The notes under the pieces: model-generated
Databases searched by the model: none
Seen by the model: the letters and a program-made list of their open reading frames with translations, nothing else
What the model was told of the DNA's origin: nothing
Program-made: the position numbers and the translations under genes
Shown here: positions 47,397-58,230 of the stretch, one piece after another
Numbering within the stretch: the stretch's first letter is position 1
Layout of the letters: each line of letters opens with the position of its first letter
DNA from: Apoda limacodes
Lineage: Eukaryota > Arthropoda > Insecta > Lepidoptera > Limacodidae
Direction of reading: 5' to 3'
DNA: 64,000 bases
NCBI GenBank assembly: GCA_946406115.1
Contig: OX291545.1
Span: forward strand, 3,348,001 to 3,412,000

Positions 47397-48835
47397 TGTA
47401 ATTTTAGTAAACTATCTTCTGTCCGCGACTTCGTCCAAGTGGGCTTTTGAAAAAAGATAGTTTTTCACTGTTTATGGTATTACCTACAATAATATTCTTA
47501 TACAAATTTTTATCCCCTATTTTGACCACTAGGGGATGACTTTCCAAAAACGATGAAACACTTAAATGTAAATCTTTAAATTAGATATCTATATAAAACT
47601 TTTAACTCCAATGTCACTGCCTTAGGGGATGAATACTGCAAAATTGTTTATTACCTACGTTATAACAGAAACCTCTGTGCAAAAGTTCAAGTCTCTAGGC
47701 ACAAAACTATCGTAATTGTTATACACATTTTCATCCCCTATTTTGACCTCAAGGAGATGATTTCCAAAACGATGTCACACTCAAATCTTAATTTTAAACC
47801 TCAAGATCAATTTAGCTTTTAAAATGACGAATTTTCATACAAACTTTCAACCCCTATTTTACTCCTTCGGGAAATGAATTTTCCAAAAACCTTTTATATT
47901 CCTCCCTACGTTATAGCCGAAACCTCTGTGCAACACTTCATGTATCTACATTCCAGACACAAAAATATCAGAATCCCCATACTAATTTGTATTCCGAATA
48001 ATTTTCCGAAACGGTAAAACAAATGCCCAAGCACCAAAAGTCCAACCCAACCAAAAAATATCGGAATTCTCATACACATTTTTATCCCCTATTTTGACTA
48101 TTTTTCAAAAACGGTGACACGCTTAATTTTTTAAAGTTTAAGGTCAAATACTATTGTTTGTTCATTTTGCTTCAAATATGATGAATATTATTATTATTAT
48201 TGAAATTAATTCAAATGAAATTATTATATATTATAAAATTTCTCACATACAAGTTCTTAGACACAAAAATATCTGAATCCTTATACTAATTTGTATTCCG
48301 AATGATTTTCCGAAACGGTAAAACAAATGCCCAAGCACCAAAAGTCCAAACCAACCAAAAAATATCGGAATTCTCATACACATTTTTATCCCCTATTTTG
48401 ACTATTTTTCAAAAACGGTGACACGCTTAAATTTTTAAAGTTTAAGGTCAAATACTATTGTTTGTTCATTTTGCTTCAAATATGATGAATATTATTATTA
48501 TTGAAATGAATTCAAATGAAATTATTATATATTATAAAATTTCTCACATACAAGTTCTCAGACTAGACTCAAAAATATCTGAATCCTTATACTAATTTTC
48601 CCCTATTTTGCCCTCTAGGGGATGATTTTCTAAAGCCAGTAAAACATGTAAATCTGAATTTTAAACTGTAAGGCTAAATACCAAGTTCATGCATTTAGCT
48701 TAAAAAATTACGGATTTCCATACAAATTTCCAACCCCCTCGCCTACCTCAGAACCTTTGTGCAAAATTTCAAGTCATAGACCCAATAGTTTCGGATGTGC
48801 GTAGATATATCAGTCAGTCAGAGACTTAACTCCTT
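47397..48835. repeat. Dispersed repeat with internal 304-bp tandem duplication
   Basis: It begins 'aaactatcttctgtccgcga' and consists of divergent blocks of the type 'cccctattttgacc...gatgatttccaaaaacg'. One block is duplicated head to tail: 'attccg' at 47991 and 48295, and 'tcggaattctcatacacat' at 48061 and 48365, both 304 bp apart and over 95% alike. It ends near 'agtcagtcagagacttaa'. It shares its unit with 17750-18355. Confidence 0.75.
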
Positions 48836-48844
48836 TTTTTTTTT

Positions 48845-49110
48845 TTTTTTATACCAAGCTTACGGTCCGTCTGATAGTAAGCGGTCACCGTAGCCTATGG
48901 ACGCTTGCAACATCAGGGGTATCACTCGCGCGTTGCCGAACCTTCAAAAATCTAATAACTTCTTTCTTTAAAAACCCTATACTGTAGTCCTTAGAGAAAA
49001 CCTTGGCATTCCACAACCTAAGCGCGCCATTTCGGTTCTAAAGTGTGAGAATGAATTCCCTGCCGATAGTGAGCGGTGCGATGGTATAAAGTAGCCTAAG
49101 ATAGGGCAAG
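48845..49110 (+). mobile_element. Dispersed retroelement ('tagcctatggacgcttg' family)
   Basis: After a T-tract it reads 'aagcttacggtccgtctgat' and 'agcctatggacgcttgcaac', then 'gagaaaaccttggcattcca' and 'cggttctaaagtgtgagaat'. It is colinear with 28695-29070. It is the third sense-oriented copy in the window. Confidence 0.65.
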
Positions 49111-50523
49111 TGAGTTTGGGTTCGTCGACATTTCTCACAGCCTGTCGTTATATATTCTCACAACTCTTTCAGCATGAATTTAGTACGTACCCGTTTATTT
49201 TTCATTTACTTTACTTTTTAACTGTGTTTTTATCTCACGTATTTGTTCATTGAGGTGAGTTTTATTTGTCATTATGGCTTTTATTTACATAGAGTGCTGG
49301 ATAACAGTCAGTTATTGTTGAATCACAAATCTTTATTTTCCAAACTAAGTTTTGAAAACAAAAAAATTACAGTTTTTTTGTCCGGCTTACCCTTGTCATA
49401 ATACTACCCCTCGCCACTGCTAGGTATATGTATATAGGCAGCGTTGCGTTTGTCAACTTTTGTCACATTCATTTGTATCTTGAGTTATTAGTTTGAGAGC
49501 TTACTAAGCCGAGGACGACGGAACAGACCAACTCAGACCAACTAAAGAACTAGTGCTTCTTTTGAATTATTTAACCGCAAAAAGTTTAATTTTAAATGAC
49601 TAATTTTAAACCATTGTCACTCGCCACCTGGTTGATAAATGATAACGTAGGTCGGAGTAAGTTAATCTATCTGTCACGATAGTGAACCCAGCTTGGGCAG
49701 ATAAGTCCTGGAACAGAGACTATTTATTGATCAATATACCGGATAGGGTAAACTAAAGTACCTTTTAATAACTTTTATTTAATTTAGTTCGTTTGTCTGT
49801 AAGGTTCAAAATTTTTATTTGGTTTTAAGCATTTGCTCGCATCTTATTAGGCTGAAGTAGTTTAGTAGAGGTAGGGCACAGCGAGTTTTCGCTCGAATAA
49901 GCCGCTTCAACAAGGAAAGTATAAGCCTTAGTAATTTGGATAAAAAAGTAACACCACATCAACCACTTCCATAAACACCGACCTTAACGCAGTACATTAC
50001 CATCTAGCTGAAGACTGCTAATATAAACTCACTCCTTCTCATGGAGATGCAAATATCCTGCTCGGCCACTACATCAGTATAACACTGCACCTAACTTTAC
50101 CCCGGTCACAAAGTCGAGTACTGTTTTGTAAGTCGTGCCTTTGTATGTGTGTCCGGTAGGACCTTTGTTGATGCCGTCATCACGGTCATGGAGAGGAAAA
50201 ATATTCTGCACGCCCCTTTATTTGCTTGTAGCAGAACGATATAATCCTCTACAACTCTTATGATACTCGCGAGAAGAAACACGAATAAGAGAACATTATA
50301 AGCTGATAAATTCTCGCTACGCCCTCGTGCTAAACTCATGGCTACCACAGATAAACCTTTTGAACAAATAACGCTCTGCTGATGGACGAGAAACTCTACG
50401 CAAATCCATGGTATGGTTTTCGAGTAACTGTGTAACTAAACGTTACTGGGTCTGATCACTGGGCTCGTGTGTTCCTAGCATAAGACGACACTTATTCTCA
50501 AAAATTATGCTCTTGTATTTCAG
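49111..50523 (+). other. Distal intron 3, no recognised feature
   Basis: AT-rich sequence with scattered short ORFs. I see no exon with usable splice sites and no clear transposon. The minus-strand 80-codon frame at 50106-50348 has no support. Confidence 0.45.
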
Positions 50524-50725
50524 GAGAAATACGATAATAACTGGTGGATTGGGCGGCTGGTGAAGGAAGGGTGCGATATCGGGTTCATCCCGTCGCCTGT
50601 GAAACTAGAAACGGTCCGCGCGGGGTTGGCGGCTCGCGGGCGGTACCCGCGCCCCCCCTCCGCCGCGAACCTCGCCGCTGCCCCTGCGCCCGACGTCAGC
50701 AGAGGTAGCACCCCCCCCACGCCCG
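50524..50725 (+). CDS. Ca-beta: Ca-beta exon 4 (end of SH3, start of HOOK)
   Basis: It follows atttcag| and ends gcccg|gtacgt in phase 1 (67 codons plus one base). It reads [20 protein letters not shown], then FIPSPVKLE, the most conserved part of the Ca-beta SH3, with the WW pair and the G-FIPSP strand. The rest, an Ala/Pro/Arg-rich stretch ending RGSTPPTP, is the HOOK linker between SH3 and GK. The HOOK is the main variable region of the family and influences inactivation. The GC-rich codon use contrasts with the flanking introns. Residues 96-163 of the 1B isoform. Confidence 0.96.
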
Positions 50726-53700
50726 GTACGTCACGCACAACCATCGCTCCACGAATGATGGTCCACCGCCACACGCTCATGAACGATCATAGATGAGGTC
50801 GGAATTAGGTAGTGTGATTTAAAAAATAATATGGATATTCCGCAAATTCCACGATTACAGTTTTTAATGAATATGTTTTGTTTATCTGAAATATCGATAC
50901 AACCCTTAAAACCATCACGGTACTTAAGATATTAAATAAATATACTTACCTACTACTGGCATTAACTTACTTACAATAACAATAAACTAAAGTTCCCATT
51001 ATTCCGAGAATGTCGATGTTCATATTAACATTTTGGTGGCAAGTACATAAATCACACTACCTAATTCCGACCTCTGTAGAACACTAAAATGGAGTATTAA
51101 ATAAATACTAATGACGCCATATTAATTTGCCCATCCAATAAACAAATGTGTAACTGTTTCTCTTTATAATGTAGACTATTTTGGCTAGATGGCGCTGATA
51201 CAGTATTTTAAAATAGTAATGGCTCGAGCCCACAAACGTTATGTCTGCCCTCGAGCCCGTCTCACGCGTAATCGGTTTTTTGCAACTTATCAACACAACC
51301 TTATCGTGGCATCCATCAATTTCTATAATTAAATTATATATAGGTGTTACTCAACCGCATTTGATGGCTCAACGGTTGCTTTTCTTTTTTGCGTTGGGGG
51401 TTTTTAGATTTTTAATTTAATTTTATATTATTTGTTGTTATACTTAAAGGGTCAATCTATAATCACTACAAGTATGAAGATTGTATGTATTACTGATTTT
51501 ACGGTAGAGCAAAAACGTTGAAAACGTGTTTCTTATGTAAATTTAAACTTTTTGAAAATGTTATTATTTTTTTGGGCAACCAGCCATTATAACACATATT
51601 CTGTGAAAATTCTGTAATAGAAAGAGCGACAGTCAGGCAGATAGACAGACAGTAGGCAATAAGCTTCGTAATAGGGCTCCCCTTTGGGTACGGATACGGA
51701 CCTCTAAATATGGCAAGCTCTAAAATGGCGTCATTAGTTCCTTTTTTGAAAAGTTAAGTATTAAGGTCTAAACGTCAGACTAGGTTGTAGATTAGAAAAA
51801 TATACAGTCGAGGTCTCCTTAGCTTCGCAATTCTTGGCAAAAATGGCTTTTCGCGCCGAGCCACAATCGATTTTCGCTTAAGACCATAATAATATATAGC
51901 TAAGCTAAGGCTGACGAAGCGGCGGTGATTCCGATTGTACTTTGTCTTTTCTATCTGTTGATGGAATAAATGTTCACTCTTGGAAAGTCATAACATTTAA
52001 ATATCGTTCAAGAGCGTCAATATATGTGACCATCTGCGTATCGCTTTAGTTTTACACCAGACAAAATACATTTATATTACAAAGTCCGGCGGACTATTTG
52101 TATTTTGTTTTTATTTGAGTAGTATTTTCTGATTTTTCTTTGTTGCAATATCTAATGAGATTTTTGTACAATGTTTGTGCTGTTTTTTTAAACATGTTTC
52201 ACATTACCTTTAGTTAAACATTTATACATATAAAAGGTGTAAGGTTGCAAAATAAATTGCAATAGAATTTTTATTTTGTCTGGTGTATAAAGTACAATGC
52301 AGTTATTTGTCTCTATCTATGTGTTTGTCTTTTTCTTCTAATAAACTATGTGCGGTTATGACGGTTATTCTAAACTATTCCCTATTATATCCTTAATTAT
52401 TTAAAAGCAGTTTAATGTCATACTCTCAAATTATTTTAAATAGATAAGGGTAATTCATCCATAGAGTATCTTTCATTATCTCTCTCGTTCTCTAGTGTCG
52501 TCACAAATCGTAACGCTGAAAGACTTCAGTCGCCAGAAAAGTACCGTAATAAACATTCATACTAGTTGACAAATTAGAAAAAAAAACCCAGGAGTATCAG
52601 CCGTTACGTGTGGTATTTGTTTGACTATATCTAAACTTGGAGCGTTCTACGTTATATAAAAATATATCATATAGACTGGAGATATATCAAGGAGCTAAGA
52701 TGTCTTTACAACTTTGTTGCGATGACTGTCCTGTTGCAATATCATAGTTGCGCCGAGGAGTGGACAAGAGACTTAATATCTCCTAAACTGTTCACCAATA
52801 TGGTAAAGGATATCATCAACACAATTGACTGTGCCGGATGTGCATTAACGTGAACGTAGAGTACTCACACACCTTAGGTTCGACGACCATATTATCATGT
52901 GGCAGGGTCTTGAAAGAACGGAGATGCAATACCTACTATTGCACTACCTCGATGATCCTTACGATGAATGGCCCTTGTCCTGAACTTTAATTGAATAAGA
53001 TAAATGTCATGTTAAACCAACACGTTATGCCCAGGCATTATATCTTCCTTGGCTAAACAAATAGAAAAACTTCGAACAGAGAGCCTATAAGAGAATCCAG
53101 CTCGGATAGGCAGCACATGGTAAGCTTTGTCAAGTCTTCTCATCAGTTCAGAGTCTGAAGAAGAATGTCTATGATCAGTGCATCCTACCCATCATGATAC
53201 TTACAGCGGGATTAGTCCAAAAGATTAAAGTAGCTCAGTACGAGGTGGAACAAGCTGTCCTTGGAAACTTGAATCTCGAATTCCGAAATCTGGGAGAGAA
53301 TTAAAGTCACCGACATTGACATAGCTCGCAGAATCAGCACCCTAAAATGGCTGGGTGAAAGACGAAGCTTGTTTCTAACAAAGCATTGAACCAAAAGTCA
53401 AAATAAGCTGATATGATGATGATAATGAATTCATTCCTTGATTACTCTTAATCAGTTACTTTTCGTAAAATAGTACTATTTTGAGGATATCTTGGTTTAA
53501 TCGTTCGTCGATCGGAAACGCATTACTTAGTTAAGTAACCTCGAGCGTGGTCAGGATGAACTCATGAGCGCTAATGGCAAATGGGCACATGATGTAAATA
53601 TTAAAAATTATTAATCTAAGCCAAGTGAAAAAGAAAAAAGCGTTAGAATTCTGGCGTGCAGGCAAACTGACTAAGTGCTTCTGCTAAAATTCGGCATAGC

Positions 53701-54253
53701 CCCAAGCAAGACGAAACCGCAAAACAAACTCTAATTTGAAATAAAATGGAACGCTAAATAATAAATTAGTTACGCGTGCAATTTTCGTTGCCATCGTACC
53801 ATCTTAAAGTTTCTTTGAACCTTTATATGATACTATTATGTCTTTCGCGCCATTTACAATTTACGTATTTTGCCCATACTTTAAATAAATACTTTGAGAT
53901 TTGAGAAGTTGATAGCCTAGCCTGGCTGATCTTCCCTAGTGTCACATCACGTGCCTACTTTAGTAGTTAACTGATATATTCCTTGAATATTGGTTGGCCA
54001 TAAATATAAAAATAGAATATTAATATTTAACTGCTTTGTACCATCATTACTCTTCATTAGTCTCGTCGTTTCAGAGGTGAATTTTGTTGGAATTTCCTGT
54101 CGCTGATAGATATATAAATCATTTGTCACTGTGATTAAATCACAGAGAAAAATCCTCATTTATATTAAGTAGCTCTAGGCCACCAACTGACATGTAGGAA
54201 AGTAGTAAAAATTATATACGTTCATATTTGCACTCACATGATCATATTTTCAG
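50726..54253 (+). other. Intron 4
   Basis: About 3.5 kb between exon 4 and the microexon. It contains the antisense dispersed repeat scrap at about 51625-51700 and an RTE relic at 52690-53445, and is otherwise AT-rich. The phrase 'tcacactacctaattccgacct' (51051) is the near-inverse of 'gaggtcggaattaggtagtgtga' (50795), an inverted repeat flanking about 250 bp. Confidence 0.55.
52690..53445 (+). pseudogene. Highly decayed RTE LINE
   Basis: Fragments in several frames follow the order of the RTE at 26.5-27.4 kb: 'tctcctaaactgttcaccaa' (SPKLFTN), 'cttaggttcgacgacc' (LRFDD-like catalytic box), a region near 53080-53200 matching the NRRIQLG block, then KVTDIDIARRIST and LKW at about 53305-53350. 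It ends 'tgatatgatgatgataatga'. It is much older than the copies at 26.1 and 46.5 kb. Confidence 0.7.
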
Positions 54254-54274
54254 ATTCTCCCACACTTGATAAAG
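54254..54274 (+). CDS. Ca-beta: Ca-beta 21-nt microexon in the HOOK
   Basis: A 21-nt exon between a good acceptor (atattttcag|) and donor (aaag|gtaaga). Phase 1 at both ends, so it can be included or skipped without changing the frame. Included, it adds DSPTLDK after the split Gly; skipped, exon 4 joins directly to GEDSDSAG. Vertebrate CACNB genes also carry a very short alternative exon at this HOOK position, which supports its reality. The added residues bring a Ser-Pro and a Thr, possible phosphorylation sites (inference). Splice usage is not shown by the genomic sequence. Confidence 0.7.
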
Positions 54275-54843
54275 GTAAGACCATTTTTGCGCATATGTTG
54301 TTCAACCAGGAAATGTTACCAATATTCACCTATCCAAAAAATAAATACTTAACCAATTTTCTTCTAGTTTAATTTATATCTGTGTAATTAAAAAGGCTTT
54401 GACAAAAAGCTGGTTCTGTTTCATAACATATTTCCACTGTCTTAGACCCATTTATTCATTGCATAATATCCATATGGGTACCTTCTACCTTTTTTATCCA
54501 CGGGTACCTATCTCCTATCTTATTTTATCCTTTTGAATTTTCAATAAATGTGTTGTTGACTGTTTTATGTTTAATTTGTGATCAAAACGTTTAATAGTTT
54601 TGCACTATATGCGTAAGAGGCATTTCTATGGCGGCTATGTGTAATAGCACAGGTAAAGAATGTAACATGTACATGGTTTTAACCAAAGCAATCACTCGCT
54701 TGTCCTTGCATATAGACGCAAAGCGGTTACAGGCACAGCGATTATTGCATATTTTATTATCTGATTAAATAGAGAAGATATTTTTCATGTAACCGTACTA
54801 AATAATCTGCTCGTTGTGTATTTAGTCAAGTAGTAATATTACT

Positions 54844-55500
54844 ATGAAGCACACTTCTCTCGACTCTAAGGTGTCCGCTACGATGTTTCTACTGCATAGT
54901 CCCGGATACACTTATAACATGGAAGATGATTTTAAAGAAAAAGTCAAATTGATGTCCAAGAAACATGGTGTATCAACAGAGCGAAGCAATATTTCACCTC
55001 GGGATAGGTTGCTACTTTTTAAGTCGCAGATCCTATCGCACATGAAGTTTTGTAGCCACAATTGGGTGGGTGTACCTGGATACCAACTTTCGCCATTAAA
55101 CTCGGAGCTCTGTGTTGAGTCCTTGAGTCGGAGGAGAGACTTTGCCTTCCTGAGTGTATTTTACCGCTTGTAAGAGTGTAACGGCTATTTTCTACCACCG
55201 CACAACTCGCTACTGACAGGAAATTCATCCTTACACCTTAGAACCTGTTTGGTCATGTACAGTGCAGTTTAACTTCCTCCCGTGATCGCTTAGGTTATGG
55301 AATGAGCTACCTATCGAGTGTTTCTCTAAGGGCTACTGTATGGAGTTTATCCAGAAGGGAATGATTATTTTTTATAGCATTTAAAGTCTCGGCAACACGC
55401 GAGCTATAACCTTAGAGCTTCCAGCGTTCATAGGCTTTGATGTACGATCAACATCAGGCGGGTCGTGTACTTGTATGTCATCTTAATGTTATAAAAAAAT
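54844..55500 (+). pseudogene. Jockey-type LINE 3' relic
   Basis: In 54900-55170 the frame reads PRDRLLLFKSQILSHMKFCS, then HNWVGVPGYQLSPL and RRRDFAFLSVFYRL, the thumb/C-terminal pattern of Jockey-group polyproteins. After a stop, 'cctcccgtgatcgcttaggttatgg' encodes a degraded LWN-type segment. The 3'UTR ('ccagcgttcataggctttga', 'aacatcaggcgggtcgtgta') ends in A-rich 'ataaaaaaataa' near 55500. A 5'-truncated dead copy in intron 5, sense to the gene. Confidence 0.7.
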
Positions 55501-56003
55501 AACCGTAGTAAATAAGCAGAATTTTTTGTAATTTTATTTTTATCAGATAATTTTGTTGTTATAGATTTTATAACTGCACGTTTGTTTACCTACTTTTATC
55601 CCGTGCATACCTTTTTTTTTATATCTGCACGTTTGTTTACCTACGTTTATACCGTGCACACCTTGTTTTTAATAAATTAATTTGTTGTAACATGTAAGTT
55701 CTAAGTACTATCTTTCATAGCTTCTTCTTTAAGAAGATTGCCTTGTGTTGACAATATATTTTGAACGCGATTTGTTTTAGTACTTGAGCATGAGCACGGT
55801 TATACAGTAAAACTTCTATACAAGTATGATGTCTTTATTATTGTACCTACTACATATCTTAATAAATTTTGTTTTGTTTTTAATAAATAGATAGTATACA
55901 GACACATTTTTTAGTACTGTGAAAAAAATTCTATTTTGGTAAATATAACATATTACTTCATATAGAGCCATCTCAACTATTCCTAATTCCTGTAAAATAC
56001 CAG
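55501..56003 (+). other. Intron 5, distal part
   Basis: AT-rich. One short direct duplication is visible: 'ctgcacgtttgtttacctac' at about 55576 and 55626. No other feature. Confidence 0.5.
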
Positions 56004-56229
56004 GGGAGGATTCAGACTCGGCGGGCAGAGGTCGTGGCGCTGGTGCGTTGCCCACCGGAAAAGAAAAGCGGAAACCATTCTTCAAGAAGCAGGAGGCGTG
56101 CACGCCATACGACGTGGTGCCGTCCATGCGGCCTGTTGTGCTCGTGGGGCCCTCGCTCAAGGGCTACGAGGTCACTGACATGATGCAGAAAGCCTTGTTT
56201 GACTTTCTGAAGAGACGATTTGAAGGCCG
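56004..56229 (+). CDS. Ca-beta: Ca-beta exon 6 (end of HOOK, start of GK domain)
   Basis: It follows aataccag| in phase 1 and ends ggccg|gtgggt in phase 2. It reads [20 protein letters not shown], then [40 protein letters not shown] and [15 protein letters not shown]. The first half is an acidic-then-basic end of [14 protein letters not shown] opens the guanylate-kinase-like domain. [12 protein letters not shown] stands where true guanylate kinases have the P-loop, but the G-x-x-G-x-G-K-[ST] signature is missing, as is normal for Ca-beta, which is not an enzyme. The GK domain binds the alpha-interaction domain of the channel. Residues about 170-245. Confidence 0.97.
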
Positions 56230-56875
56230 GTGGGTTGTCATAAAAGTTACATAACCAATGCTAAATTTATTAATCCAACCGTATCTGACCAGCTATACAA
56301 TATTTATGGCACAAGAGTTAACTTTTTTGAGTTGTTAATGAAACTATCTTATTTAAAATAGTAAAACGGGATTTAACGCGTTGTTTAATAAATTTGAGAA
56401 ATATAAAGACAAAGTGAGGGTAGTTCAACAGGACGCCTCCACTCGAAGCCGACAACACCGCGCACCACCAGTCTACTCGTGAACAAGGCTGGTGTAACCC
56501 AGCCGAAACGTCGGGAAAAAGGTATTGTGCCAAATAACAAGGCGTTTAATCCCGTTTTACTATTTTAAATTAGTAATGGAACGCGTAAATTTAGAAACTA
56601 TCTAGGTTGGTTAACAATATTGTTGGGCAATGCTTAATGTTTTAGATGCGTCTACTGGTTTGTCGCCAATTGTAATTGCAGTCAGTTCTTATGTTGGTGT
56701 TTATATTAAATGTGCTCAAATGAAATTAATGTGTTGATACACTTAATAATAAAATTTTGCAAATGAAAGTTTCACAAGCACGTTTATAAAAGTTTATTCT
56801 TTACAGTATATATAACTCTATTGAGTGTTTTGACGGAATTCTGTTGAAAGTAAACGATGAAATATAAAATTTCAG
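56230..56875 (+). other. Intron 6
   Basis: 646 nt. It contains 'cggcaacac.../ggtgtaacccagccgaaacgtcggg' around 56450-56520, a patch of higher GC without exon structure. It is followed by AT-rich sequence and a polypyrimidine-poor but usable acceptor (aatttcag|). Confidence 0.5.
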
Positions 56876-56999
56876 GATAATAATAACCCGAGTGATGGCC
56901 GACATATCTCTTGCGAAGCGGTCGTTGCTCAACAATCCCTCGAAACGTGCTATCATGGAGCGGTCTAACTCCCGCTCCACTTGTCTCGCCGAAGTCCAG
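56876..56999 (+). CDS. Ca-beta: Ca-beta GK exon 7a (mutually exclusive alternative)
   Basis: 124 nt, entering in phase 2 and leaving in phase 0, between aatttcag| and gtccag|gtaact. It completes the split Arg and reads [20 protein letters not shown], then [20 protein letters not shown] and Q. It encodes the GK-domain strand and loop that precede the helix beginning AEIERIF. The next exon, 7b, encodes the same segment with substitutions and has identical length and phases. Using both exons, or neither, shifts the frame, so they must be alternatives. 7a has Met where 7b and most relatives have Thr (RVTADI). NPSK and the ERSN run in 7a are closer to what I know of the vertebrate sequence. Confidence 0.93.
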
Positions 57000-57046
57000 G
57001 TAACTGTCGCACTGCACTGGTAATTGATAACAGCACAATGTTCCAG
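57000..57046 (+). other. Ca-beta: 47-nt interval between the mutually exclusive exons
   Basis: It begins gtaactgtcg and ends caatgttccag. It has both splice-site signatures but is only 47 nt, very short for efficient removal as an intron. 'taattgat' is a possible branch site about 20-25 nt from the AG. Steric hindrance of this kind is one established way to enforce mutually exclusive exon choice. Confidence 0.75.
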
Positions 57047-57170
57047 GATCATCATCACCCGGGTAACGGCCGACATATCGCTAGCCAAGCGGTCCCTACT
57101 CAATAACCCGCCAAAGAAACCTATCATGGACAGAGCAAATTCCAGAACAAATTGTATAGCAGAGGTGCAG
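57047..57170 (+). CDS. Ca-beta: Ca-beta GK exon 7b (mutually exclusive alternative)
   Basis: 124 nt, phase 2 in and phase 0 out, between gttccag| and gtgcag|gtgcga. It reads [20 protein letters not shown], then [20 protein letters not shown] and Q. Compared with exon 7a, the first 20 residues are identical except Thr for Met. The rest differs at about nine positions, clustered in the NPPKKP loop and the D-RANSRTN segment. Third-base differences throughout (for example 'gatcatcatcacccgggta' against 'gataataataacccgagtg') show the duplication is old and both copies are under protein-level selection. Splicing 7a to 7b would run into TAA at the 20th codon of 7b. Confidence 0.93.
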
Positions 57171-57926
57171 GTGCGAGAATGAGTGTCTAGCGGTGTGATG
57201 CATGTACTAACAAAAATAACTGACAAATGTACTGCATTATATTGTAATTGCTCGATTAATCTAAAACATAACTAGCTAGATATTATTAATCCCTTTAGTA
57301 TACAGTTCCGTTAATAAATAATTAACAAAACATTAAGTATCTGTACCCATCACCCACTCAGAAGGAATGCAATTTCTTACAACCCTTTCTAAGCATAAAC
57401 ATGGCCAATTTCCTAAACCCGCAAAACAAATTCAATTGTGTACCATTACGACGTACCTTAGTGATTCATGTCCTTCGACAATTGTTAGTTCCTCGAAATA
57501 CTAACAGTAATTATTGTAATGTGATTTTACTTAGTGATCAAGAAATGGATACACAAAATAACTCGCAACTAATAATAAATATATTTAGACATTACATACA
57601 GCGCCGTCTGGCCCGATAGTAAGCAAAGCATGTGTTATGGACATCCAGACAACGAATACAAATACATATTATTACTTTTTTTTTGTAAATACATACATAT
57701 CATATATTAATACACCCAGTATCCAGACAAACACAAATGTTTATTACATAAAAGTTTGTCCAGTGCGGGAATCGAACCCGGCTGCCAGGGAAATAAAAAA
57801 GTTAAATATGTATATTAATTCTATTACCACATCTTTAATCTGCTAACAAAAGTTTGCCTAATATCTATAAATTATTGAATAAGTGTGTTTCCTGATATGT
57901 GACTACTGAGGGTAACTTTCATTTAG
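57171..57926 (+). other. Intron 7, containing a SINE
   Basis: 756 nt. Apart from the SINE at 57600-57790 it is AT-rich. It ends with the acceptor tttcatttag| at 57926. Confidence 0.6.
57600..57790 (-). mobile_element. tRNA-derived SINE (antisense)
   Basis: On the minus strand 57764-57780 reads 'cgggttcgattcccgca', a well preserved tRNA T-arm/B box. It is followed by 'ggacaaacttttatgtaata' and a tail rich in TATTAATATATG and poly-A, mirroring the sense copy at 7830-7960. No complete tRNA cloverleaf is present, so this is a SINE rather than a tRNA gene. Confidence 0.75.
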
Positions 57927-58067
57927 GCGGAAATTGAGAGGATTTTCGACTTGGCACGGACACTACAACTGGTGGTGCTGGACTGCGACACCATCAACCA
58001 TCCCTCGCAGCTCGCCAAGACCTCGCTAGCACCCACCATTGTCTACCTGAAGATATCCAGCCCTAAA
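57927..58067 (+). CDS. Ca-beta: Ca-beta exon 8 (GK domain)
   Basis: 47 codons, phase 0 at both ends, between catttag| and cctaaa|gttagt. It reads [20 protein letters not shown], then [20 protein letters not shown] and LKISSPK. This is the GK core: the AEIERIF-x-LA helix is part of the groove that grips the alpha-interaction domain of the pore subunit, and LVVLD-x-DTINHP is a conserved strand and turn. The donor gttagt is weaker than the consensus, but reading on would give a stop, so the exon must end here. Residues 287-333 of the 1B isoform. Confidence 0.97.
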
Positions 58068-58230
58068 GTTAGTGACTTTATTTTTTTATGTACATTCGCG
58101 TATACGCGTACCTATATGTATATATAACGTACGATACTTTGTATTCTGAAGTTTTCACCGCATTTGATTTCATCAATCGTTAAAATTCGATGAAAATAAA
58201 AGTTTATTATATGCTTAACACTGATGGCAG

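Noticed and set aside
50520..50796. Minus-strand 86-codon ORF across exon 4
   Set aside because: It is the complement of the conserved SH3/HOOK coding frame.
57000..57046. Treating exons 7a and 7b as consecutive constitutive exons
   Set aside because: Phases do not match (7a leaves in phase 0, 7b enters in phase 2) and the joined frame stops at the 20th codon.
57764..57780. tRNA gene on the minus strand
   Set aside because: Only the T-arm/B-box part is tRNA-like. No acceptor stem or anticodon arm can be assembled, so it is called a SINE.
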